A DNA stretch of 53,153 nucleotides from a virus. The stretch's first letter is position 1. Each line of letters opens with the position of its first letter. The translations under genes and the position numbers were made by a program. Positions 30,123-36,909 of the stretch are shown in pieces. The DNA lies in IMG/VR virus record IMGVR_UViG_3300048590_000075, positions 1-53,153 of that record. One strand, 5' to 3'. The notes under the pieces were generated by a model that was not told where the DNA came from, searched no databases, and saw only the letters and a program-made list of their open reading frames with translations.

Positions 30123-30760
30123 CAGACAAGCCCATTATCTTCTCCGCGCCGATGGTGCGCGCCTTGCTCGCGGGCACCAAGACGCAGACGCGGCGGCTGT
30201 TAAAGCCGCCATACGGCACACTGGAATGGCTCGGTAATAATCAGTGGCGGCCGATCTGCACCAAGGTTTTCCCCGGCGACCGCCTATGGGTGCGTGAGGC
30301 GCACAGCCTGCACCATGCCCACGGACAGGGCCGAAGAGACGGCAAACGGTGGGGGCCGTGGGGCGGACTGCCGACGACAGGCAGCCCAGATGGAACGCAA
30401 ATTGCCTACTACCGCGAGGGGTTCGACAGATGCGATCACGGACGCTGGAGGCCCTCCATCCACATGCCACGCTGGGCGTCCCGCCTGACGCTCATCGTCA
30501 CCGATGTGCGGGTGCAGCGGCTGGCGGAGATCAGCGAGGAAGACGCGCGGGCGGAGGGAGCGCCACCATTCGGGGGCGATAGTGCGGACGCCAGCCGAGG
30601 TGTCATGGCGAGCGGTCACGCGGGAAATTACCGGGCCACATTCCGCGACATCTGGAACACCATCCACGGCCCCGGCGCATGGGATGCAAACCCGTGGGTC
30701 GCGGCCCTGACCTTCACTGTCCACCGCCAGAACATCGACCAGATGGAGCCGACCAAATGA
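30119..30760 (+). CDS. ASCH/PUA-like domain protein
   Basis: 213 residues from GTG 30119, which overlaps the upstream stop (GTGA). The pattern IIFSAPMVRALLAGTKTQTRRLLKPP, FPGDRLWVREAHS, IHMPRWASRLTLIVTDVRVQRLAEISEEDARAEG and FRDIWNTIHGPGAWDANPWVAALTF is that of a widespread phage and prophage protein with an ASCH-type (PUA-like) fold. Such folds bind RNA or modified nucleic acid; the phage role is not established. Full length. Confidence 0.85.
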   Translation: MTDKPIIFSAPMVRALLAGTKTQTRRLLKPPYGTLEWLGNNQWRPICTKVFPGDRLWVREAHSLHHAHGQGRRDGKRWGPWGGLPTTGSPDGTQIAYYREGFDRCDHGRWRPSIHMPRWASRLTLIVTDVRVQRLAEISEEDARAEGAPPFGGDSADASRGVMASGHAGNYRATFRDIWNTIHGPGAWDANPWVAALTFTVHRQNIDQMEPTK

Positions 30761-30930
30761 CACATCCCACGCGCTTTGAACATCCCGTCCCGCTGTCCGT
30801 CACCGTTGAAAGGATCAGCGACGACGAGATGACCAAGATGTGCCTCGCCGTGAATCAGCTATTTGGCAGCGCAATGGCGAGCAAGCTCATGGACCTGATC
30901 GTCGCCGCACGGAAGGAGGTGAAGGAATGA
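30757..30930 (+). CDS. Small protein, unknown
   Basis: 57 residues from ATG 30757 (ATGA). A strand part (VPLSVTVERISDDE) and a helix (LAVNQLFGSAMASKLMDLIVAARKEVKE). Its end carries GGAGGTGAAGG, a strong ribosome site for the next start. Confidence 0.65.
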   Translation: MTHPTRFEHPVPLSVTVERISDDEMTKMCLAVNQLFGSAMASKLMDLIVAARKEVKE

Positions 30931-31556
30931 CGCGCGCGGAAATCCGCATAGAGGCCGCGAAGCGCCGCGCCAAGACGGCGGAAGCCGCGTTGTCCAGTGT
31001 AAACGAAGCCGCCCCACGCCAAGATACCGGAATCCGGCCAACAATGCGCTTTTCATCCGGCGCCTGTTCCCGGTTTGGCCCGCGTTTCCGGGTTCACGCA
31101 GGTTCAGCGAACCAGAACGCACTTCGTATGGCGGCGCTTGGAACGTCTGCCCGACATGCAAATGCCGCCCGTGCCAGTGCGGGCGGGGAGAAGGAGGACG
31201 GAATGACTGACGCACCGAAAACCATCGACCTTGTCCACCCCGGCTTTGGCGGCTGGCGGCTCTGGACGGCAGACGACGCCGACGATCCGACCGTGGTCGC
31301 CGCGCCCTACATCCTCGCCGCCGAGCACGAGCGGCTGATGGCGGAGCGGGACGCGGAGATCGCGCGGCTGTGGGAAGCTTTGCTGGACGCAACAGCGTAC
31401 TTGGTCGGTGCGGCTTCATCCTACCGGACCTACGCCCGTCGTGGCGGTGACATCCGGCCGAGGGCTGAAGTGGATGCGTTTTTCACCACTCGCGTCGGGG
31501 ACTATGACAGAGCCGCTGAACGCGCCCGCGCAGCCTTGGGAGACGACAATGGATGA
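30927..31556 (+). CDS. Composite ORF: possible frameshifted small gene fused to a 117-residue protein
   Basis: 209 codons from ATG 30927, which has a strong ribosome site and an ATGA overlap. A second start at ATG 31203 has GGAGG seven bases upstream and gives a 117-residue protein (MTDAPKTIDLVHPGFGGWRLW, then a helix AEHERLMAERDAEIARLWEALL). The stretch 31000-31200 reads poorly in this frame. In another frame it gives GAWNVCPTCKCRPCQCGRG and stops at 31210, just past the second start. A likely history is a first gene with a Cys-rich end that suffered a frameshift, followed by a second gene starting at 31203. Confidence 0.6.
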   Translation: MTRAEIRIEAAKRRAKTAEAALSSVNEAAPRQDTGIRPTMRFSSGACSRFGPRFRVHAGSANQNALRMAALGTSARHANAARASAGGEKEDGMTDAPKTIDLVHPGFGGWRLWTADDADDPTVVAAPYILAAEHERLMAERDAEIARLWEALLDATAYLVGAASSYRTYARRGGDIRPRAEVDAFFTTRVGDYDRAAERARAALGDDNG

Positions 31557-31812
31557 TGGTGGACCGGCCTTCCCGCACCAAGACAGTGGCGACACGGGAA
31601 CGCGATCCGGCATGACCCTGCGCGACTGGTTCGCGGGGCAGGCGCCTGTGACGATGGGGGACGCTGCAAGAGTGTGCGGGTGGCCTCCAGAATTTAATCT
31701 CACGCAAGACAGTGATCGCGCTGCATTTTGGGCGGTCATGGCGATGCTTCGCTTTGAATACGCAGACGCCATGATTGTGGCACGGAGCATCAAAGGAGAC
31801 GACAATGCCTAA
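31549..31812 (+). CDS. Conserved small phage protein
   Basis: 87 residues from ATG 31549, which overlaps the upstream stop by eight bases. MDDGGPAFPHQDSGDTG...SGMTLRDWFAGQA is the typical start of a short protein found in very many phages and prophages of Proteobacteria, always unnamed. The end FEYADAMIVARSIKG is also family-like. Function unknown. Confidence 0.82.
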   Translation: MDDGGPAFPHQDSGDTGTRSGMTLRDWFAGQAPVTMGDAARVCGWPPEFNLTQDSDRAAFWAVMAMLRFEYADAMIVARSIKGDDNA

Positions 31813-32011
31813 ATGCATAAATGCCCACGACCGCTGTTATGGCGGGGCGGGCGGCCCCTGCCCTGAGTGTGAACTCACCTACGACGAAGCATTTGAGAAG
31901 GACTATTCCCGCGTGTGCGAGGTCTGCGGGGCCAATCCTGTTGTGCGGGCTACTGGTCTGTGTGGTCCTTGCACATTCGGAGAAGCCGACACTGCCGATG
32001 GAAATTGGTAA
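31805..32011 (+). CDS. Small Cys-rich protein with zinc-ribbon-like pairs
   Basis: 68 residues from ATG 31805 in the sequence AAGGAGACGACAATG. Eight Cys lie in pairs and singles: CINAHDRC, GPCPEC, CEVCG and CGPC, spaced to bind one or two zinc ions. It may bind nucleic acid or a host protein. Overlaps the previous gene. Confidence 0.7.
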   Translation: MPKCINAHDRCYGGAGGPCPECELTYDEAFEKDYSRVCEVCGANPVVRATGLCGPCTFGEADTADGNW

Positions 32012-32022
32012 GGGAGACGACA

Positions 32023-32319
32023 ATGGATAATCTGGTAGCACGGCTGCTGACATTTGCCGGCATTGAAGACGCAAGTGGTGGAACCTGCGATTATCGACTG
32101 AGTGTGTCACTCTTGCGCGAAGCCGCCGACGCCATCGAGGCGCTACAGGCGCAGCTTGCCGATGAACGCGACAAGGCGCTGGAGGAAGCGGCGCAGACGG
32201 CCGAGACACGCCACGGAGTGTGGCTCGGGCTTGGGGCTGACTGCTTGGTAGATGACGACATTTCTGCGTGCAGCGACATCGCCGCCGCCATCCGCGCCAT
32301 GAAGGGAGAGCGGGGATGA
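32023..32319 (+). CDS. Unknown helical protein
   Basis: 98 residues from ATG 32023, again within GGGAGACGACAATGG. Helical: DNLVARLLTFAGIEDASGG, SLLREAADAIEALQAQLADERDKALEEAAQTAE and SDIAAAIRAMKGERG. The central helix is of coiled-coil type. Similar short proteins (LREAADAIE.LQ) are common in phages and have no known role. Confidence 0.75.
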   Translation: MDNLVARLLTFAGIEDASGGTCDYRLSVSLLREAADAIEALQAQLADERDKALEEAAQTAETRHGVWLGLGADCLVDDDISACSDIAAAIRAMKGERG

Positions 32320-32651
32320 GCGATCTGCCATACCTGACCAAGCAACGGTGGGCGTGCCTGCACGCGCTCAGGCGCCAGCCGCGCATGCTGGATCGCGCCT
32401 TTCTGGCGAGGGAATTGCTGATCCATTACCGCGACAACGGCCCGCTGAAGCCCGCATCCGGCGCGATGATGGACAGCCTGCGCGATGCGGGGTGGGTGGA
32501 GCGCGTCGTCTATGACTTCGGCGGTTCCGGTGCGCCCTTCCGCATGGGCAAGCCGCCGACTGCATGGCAGATCACCGAAGCCGGGCGCGAGGCGATCCGC
32601 CAGTGCCCCGACATATTCCCCGGAGAGCCGGTATATAGGATGACTCCATGA
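32316..32651 (+). CDS. Winged-helix-like protein
   Basis: 111 residues from ATG 32316 (ATGA). LTKQRWACLHALRRQPRMLDRAFLARELLIHYRDNGPLKPASGAMMDSLRDAGWVERV has the helix pattern of a winged-helix domain, followed by WQITEAGREAIRQC, the wing-and-helix end typical of MarR/PadR-type folds. It may regulate the rightward operon. It overlaps the PcfJ-like gene. Confidence 0.7.
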   Translation: MSDLPYLTKQRWACLHALRRQPRMLDRAFLARELLIHYRDNGPLKPASGAMMDSLRDAGWVERVVYDFGGSGAPFRMGKPPTAWQITEAGREAIRQCPDIFPGEPVYRMTP

Positions 32652-33511
32652 AAGACACCGCCGCTCCGCTCTTTCCCGACGCGCCCGTGTGGCGCGAGCC
32701 GCAATGGCTCTACGATGCCGGATGGCACAAGAGCGGCGCGTTGTGGCTCTGGATGCGGAAGCATGGGCATCTGATCCGGCAGGCCGAGGCGGATGGTATC
32801 CGGCAAGTGGCCCCGATCTGCGTCGCCTACCGCCGGCCCCCGGCCGAGGTCCGGGCGATCATCGGCGCCGGGCTGTGGAGGCGCGTCCACCACAGCGACG
32901 TGATCGACAATGCGTGGCGCGCGAAGATCAAGCTGACGACGAAACTGCCTTTCGCCACGATCATGGACATTCCACGCGGCGCCTTCCGTGAAGTTAATCG
33001 CATGATCGCGCATCGCGGCGAGGCGGCAGTCGCCATCGCCGCGCGGATCGCCAGCAACCGCGACCAGATGCGCGAGGCCGTGATGCTGGCGCACGATACC
33101 GTCCGCATGGGTGGCGCGGCCGATCCGGCGTGGTCGCTGCGCCGGCTGCGCGAGGAACACGACCGGCTGGCGCGTGAGCACGCGCGTCGCAGCGCCGATC
33201 CGACGCCCTTCGCCGAGCCGTGGCGCTGCGAGATCGACGGCTTCATCTTCACGCGGCTTGTGAGCGCGGCCGACTTCGCCGAGGAAGGCGCTATCATGCG
33301 CCATTGCATCGCCGGCTATGCTCGTGACGCGAAGGCATGGCGGGAGACTGCCTTCAGGATCGAAGGGCCCGAGCGTGCGAGCGTCAGCTTCTCTGCGGGC
33401 GGTGGTGTCGAAATTCGCGGGCGGCTCAACAGCAGGGTCACGGAGCCGTGCCGTCGCGCCGCGATGAAGGCGTGGGCGATATTCAAGGCCGCGCCCAGCA
33501 CCCCGCGCTGA
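32648..33511 (+). CDS. PcfJ-like domain protein
   Basis: 287 residues. The C-terminal third shows the PcfJ pattern: LVSAADFAEEGAIMRHCIAGYARDAKAWRETAFRIEG, then RASVSFSAGGGVEIRGRLNSRV. PcfJ was named from a conjugative plasmid of Enterococcus and similar domains occur in phages and bacterial mobile elements; the biochemical role is unknown, although the conserved H-C and beta strands suggest an enzyme or RNA-binding fold. The first 180 residues are basic and helical. It is the last gene before a new promoter. Confidence 0.8.
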   Translation: MKDTAAPLFPDAPVWREPQWLYDAGWHKSGALWLWMRKHGHLIRQAEADGIRQVAPICVAYRRPPAEVRAIIGAGLWRRVHHSDVIDNAWRAKIKLTTKLPFATIMDIPRGAFREVNRMIAHRGEAAVAIAARIASNRDQMREAVMLAHDTVRMGGAADPAWSLRRLREEHDRLAREHARRSADPTPFAEPWRCEIDGFIFTRLVSAADFAEEGAIMRHCIAGYARDAKAWRETAFRIEGPERASVSFSAGGGVEIRGRLNSRVTEPCRRAAMKAWAIFKAAPSTPR

Positions 33512-33554
33512 AGCCGATCACCACGTCCGCGCCTGCCTCGCCCATAATTAATGT

Positions 33555-33605
33555 CGCAATTATTGCGTATCACCCCTTGCATTACCAGCAGCCATTGCGT
33601 ATATA
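33555..33605 (+). promoter_or_regulatory. Promoter with palindromic operator-like site
   Basis: TTGCAT (33577-33582) and TATATA (33600-33605) have a 17-base spacer, a good sigma-70 promoter. Just upstream is a perfect 6-1-6 palindrome, CGCAATTATTGCG (33555-33567). ATTGCGTAT occurs at 33562-33570 and again over the -10 box at 33594-33602, 32 bases apart (three helix turns). The 140-bp gap is AT-rich in a GC-rich genome and is the only sizeable gap in the rightward operon. It should drive the three genes up to 34398, the last of which is a helix-turn-helix protein. Confidence 0.65.
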
Positions 33606-33650
33606 GGATGCATGAGCAACGGGGATCGCCCCGAGGGAATGGAGAGAGAG

Positions 33651-33881
33651 ATGACCGACGACATGGAGCAGATGGCAAGGGAACGCGCAGAGCTTCAGAT
33701 CACCCGCGGGCAGGTGGCGCTGGTCACCGCCGAGGCGGAAAAGCGCGGCATCGCGGTCCCGGAGGACGTGATCTATCTGGCGACCCTCATGGTGGATCAT
33801 GCTCGCGGCGCTGGCGCGATGCTCGATGCCGCGCTGAAGATTCTGGCCGAGGATGAGGCGTATGAGGAGGCCCACAAATGA
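33651..33881 (+). CDS. Small helical protein after the internal promoter
   Basis: 76 residues from ATG 33651 with GGAGAGAGAG upstream; an ATG at 33612 close to the predicted transcription start is an alternative. Helical: TDDMEQMARERAELQITRGQVALVTAEAEKRG, VIYLATLMVDHARGAGAMLDAALKILAEDEAYEE. No family recognised. Confidence 0.7.
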   Translation: MTDDMEQMARERAELQITRGQVALVTAEAEKRGIAVPEDVIYLATLMVDHARGAGAMLDAALKILAEDEAYEEAHK

Positions 33882-34219
33882 AACGCACACTCCATTTCGA
33901 CGCTGACCGCGTAGCTCCCGGATCGCCCTATGTGGACGTGTTCGTCGAGACCGACGATGGGTCGGCATCGCACAGCGCGACGTTCCCGTGGCATTCGGTC
34001 GACGAGTTCGGCAACCAGCGGGGGCCGATGGACGCGGAGTTTTACGGTCTGACGCAGTTCTGCGCCCGGCATGGCATCGACTGCGACAGGGAGGCCATCG
34101 TTGCCCGCGTGTTCGACCGGCTGGTTCCGATGATGGAGCGGGATAGGCTCAGGCCCGGCAGTCTGCGCGCCGACTCGCTGTATGGCGCGGCCCTGCGCAG
34201 GCGCGAGGAGGCGGCATGA
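33878..34219 (+). CDS. Unknown early protein
   Basis: 113 residues, ATGA overlap. A strand-rich N-terminus (RTLHFDADRVAPGSPYVDVFVETDDGSASHSATFPW) is followed by helices (MDAEFYGLTQFCARHGIDCDREAIVARVFDRLVPMMERDRL). No family recognised. It lies between two regulatory-looking genes in the short operon from the promoter at 33577. Confidence 0.7.
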   Translation: MKRTLHFDADRVAPGSPYVDVFVETDDGSASHSATFPWHSVDEFGNQRGPMDAEFYGLTQFCARHGIDCDREAIVARVFDRLVPMMERDRLRPGSLRADSLYGAALRRREEAA

Positions 34220-34398
34220 CCCCCGCGCAATTCCGCGCCACCCGCAAGCGGCTCGGCCTCACGCAGGCCGAGCTTGCCGCCATCTTCGGCACCGGCGCAC
34301 GCACCATCGCTGCAATCGAGGCTGGCACCACGCCCAAAGCGCGGCTCTACGAACTGGCGCTGCGCGGGCTGCAGGTCGAGCGCATGATGGATGCCTGA
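34216..34398 (+). CDS. Small XRE-type helix-turn-helix protein
   Basis: 60 residues, ATGA overlap. PAQFRATRKRLGLTQAELAAIFGTGARTIAAIEAGTTPKARLYELALRGL is a single XRE-type helix-turn-helix without any extra domain. A likely target is the palindrome at 33555-33567 in front of its own operon, giving feedback control. Its stop is directly next to the spanin stop of the opposite strand, so the early and late operons meet head to head here. Confidence 0.8.
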   Translation: MTPAQFRATRKRLGLTQAELAAIFGTGARTIAAIEAGTTPKARLYELALRGLQVERMMDA

Positions 34399-34611
34399 TC
34401 AGCACCCCGCGTCGATGGTGGCGATCAGCGTGCGGCCCGCGGCCATGCTCTGCGGGCCACCATCCGCCACCAGCGCGGCGGCAAGCGCCGTCCGCTGCGG
34501 CTCCGTCCGCGAGCAGATCGCCTCACTCGTCCGACCGCTCACGCAGCCACTCGCGATCATGGTCAGCATTGCCGCGCGACACATCCGCGCCGTCCATTCG
34601 CCGGTTTGCAT
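34399..34611 (-). CDS. Outer-membrane spanin (Rz1-like lipoprotein)
   Basis: 70 residues from ATG 34611. A basic n-region and the lipobox MLTMIASGC (Cys about residue 20) predict a lipoprotein, and the mature part is short with two more Cys (EAICSRTEPQ, DAGC). The gene starts inside the inner spanin gene in another frame, the classic Rz/Rz1 nesting. With Rz it fuses inner and outer membranes in the last step of lysis. It is the last gene of the late operon. Confidence 0.75.
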   Translation of the reverse strand: MQTGEWTARMCRAAMLTMIASGCVSGRTSEAICSRTEPQRTALAAALVADGGPQSMAAGRTLIATIDAGC

Positions 34612-34759
34612 CCCTGTCAGCCTCCAGGTTTTTTCGATCCGCGTCCCGCCGCGCCTCGCGCTTGCCCGCCGCGAATGCGCCGAGCACCGCCAGCGCCAGC
34701 GCACCGAGGGCGAGCGCCGCCCGGCGCAGCCAGCCGGGAATGAGCCAGCCCCAGATCAT
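34523..34759 (-). CDS. Inner-membrane spanin (Rz-like)
   Basis: 78 residues. One N-terminal membrane segment (LRRAALALGALALAVLGAFAAG) is followed by a highly charged periplasmic helix (KREARRDADRKNLEADRDANRRMDGADVSRGNADHDREWL). It overlaps the Rz1-like gene by 89 bases and the metallopeptidase-like gene by four. Short for an Rz, but the arrangement is diagnostic. Confidence 0.75.
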   Translation of the reverse strand: MIWGWLIPGWLRRAALALGALALAVLGAFAAGKREARRDADRKNLEADRDANRRMDGADVSRGNADHDREWLRERSDE

Positions 34760-35106
34760 CGCAGATACCTCTCGATATGCCGCCGCGCCTCGTATCGCGT
34801 GATCCCGAGCCGGTAGCTGGATCGCGCCAGCCGCTCGGCCATCGCGTCAAGATCGGAGCGATCCGGCTTTACCTGTCGCGCGAAGGCGACCGCCTCAGCC
34901 CAAAGCCGATAGGACTGGCAGAATGGATAGAGCACCAGGTGCAGCCCGAATGTGACCCAGAATTGCCGGGCGTGCTCCATCTCATGCGCCAGCAAACCCT
35001 TGTCGCCGCGGTAGCGCTTCTGAATGAGCACGACAGGGCCGATGGTCAGCCCGGCTTTCCGCTCGGGCAACAGCCGCGTGTGGACGACGAGTGCGAGCGG
35101 CATCAG
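34756..35106 (-). CDS. HExxH metallopeptidase-like protein in the lysis cassette
   Basis: 116 residues from ATG 35106 (TGATG overlap); the longer open frame is a shadow. The sequence GLLAHEMEHARQFWVTFGLHLVLYPF carries a zinc-binding HExxH motif (HEMEH) followed by a hydrophobic, possibly membrane-associated segment. The C-terminus is basic and helical. Similar HE.EH.RQ proteins occur beside lysis genes in phages of Alphaproteobacteria. Protein or peptidoglycan crosslink cleavage in the envelope is a possible role. Confidence 0.7.
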   Translation of the reverse strand: MMPLALVVHTRLLPERKAGLTIGPVVLIQKRYRGDKGLLAHEMEHARQFWVTFGLHLVLYPFCQSYRLWAEAVAFARQVKPDRSDLDAMAERLARSSYRLGITRYEARRHIERYLR

Positions 35107-35309
35107 TCGTCGCTCCCCTGTGCCACCAGCCGTCCGACGATGCCGCCGGCCAGCACGGCGAGCGTGATCCACCGGAGCCAGCCCTCGGGGATCGCGTCGC
35201 GCAGCTCGCCGGGCAGCGCACCCCACGCGAAAGGGATAGCCGCCGCCGCCGCCATCGCCTGCATGGACCACCACCGCCACGCCCGGCGCGCCCCTTTCAC
35301 CATCCGCAT
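35103..35309 (-). CDS. Small two-segment membrane protein, holin candidate
   Basis: 68 residues. Two hydrophobic segments (WWSMQAMAAAAAIPFAWGAL and LRWITLAVLAGGIVGRLVAQG) are joined by a short acidic loop (LRDAIPEG), with a basic N-terminus. This is DUF7940-like, a family found in lysis cassettes. Its size, topology and place after the muramidase make it a holin candidate. Confidence 0.7.
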   Translation of the reverse strand: MRMVKGARRAWRWWSMQAMAAAAAIPFAWGALPGELRDAIPEGWLRWITLAVLAGGIVGRLVAQGSDD

Positions 35310-35310
35310 G

Positions 35311-35391
35311 TCACAGCCCTCCGAAGAGCCATTCGATCCAGCCCATGACGTGGGCCACGATATAGAGCGTCACCGCCGCGAGTCTTTCCAT
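35311..35391 (-). CDS. 26-residue membrane peptide
   Basis: MERLAAVTLYIVAHVMGWIEWLFGGL: one membrane segment and nothing else. ATG 35391 comes one base after the muramidase stop with GGGGTGGTG upstream, and its stop is one base before the next start. The exact fit between two genes supports translation. It may be a pinholin-like or regulatory peptide of the holin. Confidence 0.55.
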   Translation of the reverse strand: MERLAAVTLYIVAHVMGWIEWLFGGL

Positions 35392-35392
35392 G

Positions 35393-36187
35393 TCACCACC
35401 CCATTGCTGCCTTGATACCGTCCCACCATTCCGTGATCGCCACGCCGGCCCCGGCCAGGATGAAGCCGATGACGGCGGCGAGGCCGAAGCCCGGCCCCGG
35501 TTTTTTGCCCGCTGGCGGCGAAGTCGGCTGTCCGGGCACCGTGAGCGCCACATCCGCGATACGCGGCTCAGTGACGATATTTCCGGGCGTATACGGCGTG
35601 TCTTTGATGCGCTGCCACTTGTCGAAGGCGGCGGCGAGCTTCCGGTCATAGCCATTCGCGGCAAACCCGGCGCCGTTGTAGCCCCGCGCGAAGCCCGCCC
35701 AGTCACGCGCCCGCAGAAAGCGATCCAGCTTCGCCGAGACGATGAATGTCACCATCGCCTCAAGGTGCCGCTCTTCATCGTCAAGGAAGTCCTGCACCAT
35801 CGCCCGCGCGGACGGATACCCGGCCAAGATGCAATTGAACCCCATGATCTGGCCGAGGCCCCACGACGCCGAGCGCAGCGCCGCCTCTTCGTTGATGCTC
35901 ATTGCCGAGGCGAGCCGGGGATAGCTGTCATTGGGATAGTCCCGCCGCCACTTCGGATAGGCGAGGCCCTTCCTTTCGGCGATGTCCCTGCCCTCGCCCT
36001 TGCCAAGTTCGCGCCAGAACACATGCGGCTCGAAAAGCATTCGCGGCCGGCCCTTGGCGTCAAAGCCGCGCCCGTTGGTTTCCACATCAAGCACCGCGTG
36101 GAGGGTGTCTTCATCAACCCCGATGCGCGCGCCGATGCGCGGCAGGTCGATATCGTCAAGCCGCTTGGCCTTGCCCTTGAAATTCAT
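35393..36187 (-). CDS. Endolysin, N-acetylmuramidase (DUF3380-like), with membrane segment
   Basis: 264 residues from ATG 36187 (ATGA overlap). The muramidase domain (about residues 20-180) shows VLDVETNGRGFDAKGRPRMLFEPHVFWREL with the catalytic Glu region and ASWGLGQIMGFN, the family signature. A Pro/Lys-rich linker follows and then a C-terminal hydrophobic segment GFGLAAVIGFILAGAGVAI ending EWWDGIKAAMGW. The membrane segment at the C-terminus is unusual and may hold the enzyme at the membrane until holin action. Confidence 0.88.
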   Translation of the reverse strand: MNFKGKAKRLDDIDLPRIGARIGVDEDTLHAVLDVETNGRGFDAKGRPRMLFEPHVFWRELGKGEGRDIAERKGLAYPKWRRDYPNDSYPRLASAMSINEEAALRSASWGLGQIMGFNCILAGYPSARAMVQDFLDDEERHLEAMVTFIVSAKLDRFLRARDWAGFARGYNGAGFAANGYDRKLAAAFDKWQRIKDTPYTPGNIVTEPRIADVALTVPGQPTSPPAGKKPGPGFGLAAVIGFILAGAGVAITEWWDGIKAAMGW

Positions 36188-36648
36188 GCCCCTGCCCTCA
36201 CGGTAAAGATGTTGCTCGTCGCGCATGTCGTTTTCGACGGCAGGATGCCCCACATCGGATACAGCACCGTCCGGCACGTCTCCGTGTAGTAGGCCCCCGG
36301 CTCGATCCGCGCGCAGGCGGCCTTGCCGTCCGTCCACTCGACGAGGCTCATGGTCTGCACCCCGGAGATGCCGCCCCGGTAGCGCAGCCGGTCGGTGCCG
36401 GTGCAGCCGCCGGCGACTTCGTTGGTCAGCACGTCGCGCGTCGTCGCGGTGTATTCGCCGAGGAACGAAAACCGGATGGTGCGATCCTCCACCACCGTCG
36501 GCGCGGAGCCTGCCGTGGCGTCGGAAATGGCGATGCTATGGCTGTCAAACCACACCCGCGCCGGCATGGCCCACAGGGCGAGGTAAAGCCCGAGCGCGGG
36601 CCAGAAAACCCACCACCTGTTCAGCGTCCTGCGAACCATAGCCATCAT
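36184..36648 (-). CDS. Membrane-anchored periplasmic protein of the lysis region
   Basis: 154 residues from ATG 36648 (ATGA overlap; ATG 36645 is nearly equal). A single N-terminal membrane segment (WWVFWPALGLYLALWAM) precedes a strand-rich domain with four Cys (GGCTGTD, AACARIE, TETCRT, TTCATS) expected to form disulfides in the periplasm. No family recognised. It stands directly before the muramidase, so a lysis or superinfection role is likely. Confidence 0.7.
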   Translation of the reverse strand: MMAMVRRTLNRWWVFWPALGLYLALWAMPARVWFDSHSIAISDATAGSAPTVVEDRTIRFSFLGEYTATTRDVLTNEVAGGCTGTDRLRYRGGISGVQTMSLVEWTDGKAACARIEPGAYYTETCRTVLYPMWGILPSKTTCATSNIFTVRAGA

Positions 36649-36908
36649 CCGAGCCACCCTCGCCATGCCGCCGCGATGCGGTCCCATTGGGTCAGCACGT
36701 AAACCAGCCCCGCGAGCACCCATTTGCCCCATCCGAAAAACCAGCGCGCCGCGTCGATCCGCGCGAAAAACAGCACGCCGCGGCGAATTGCCTCCCGCTC
36801 TTCCGCCGTAAGCGGCACGGCGGCGGGGTTATTCTCCGCCGCTGCAACCAGCTTTTCCGAGGCCTTGGTGAATTGGTCGATGATTTCGAGCGGGCCTTTG
36901 TCACGCAT
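36645..36908 (-). CDS. Small membrane protein upstream of the lysis genes
   Basis: 87 residues. A soluble helical N-terminal half (PLEIIDQFTKASEKLVAAAENN) leads to a membrane segment, WGKWVLAGLVYVLTQW, near the C-terminus. Similar short phage proteins with one C-terminal segment follow tail fibre genes. Its start is one base after the spike gene stop. It may be a holin accessory or an adhesin-anchoring protein. Confidence 0.65.
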   Translation of the reverse strand: MRDKGPLEIIDQFTKASEKLVAAAENNPAAVPLTAEEREAIRRGVLFFARIDAARWFFGWGKWVLAGLVYVLTQWDRIAAAWRGWLG

Positions 36909-36909
36909 G

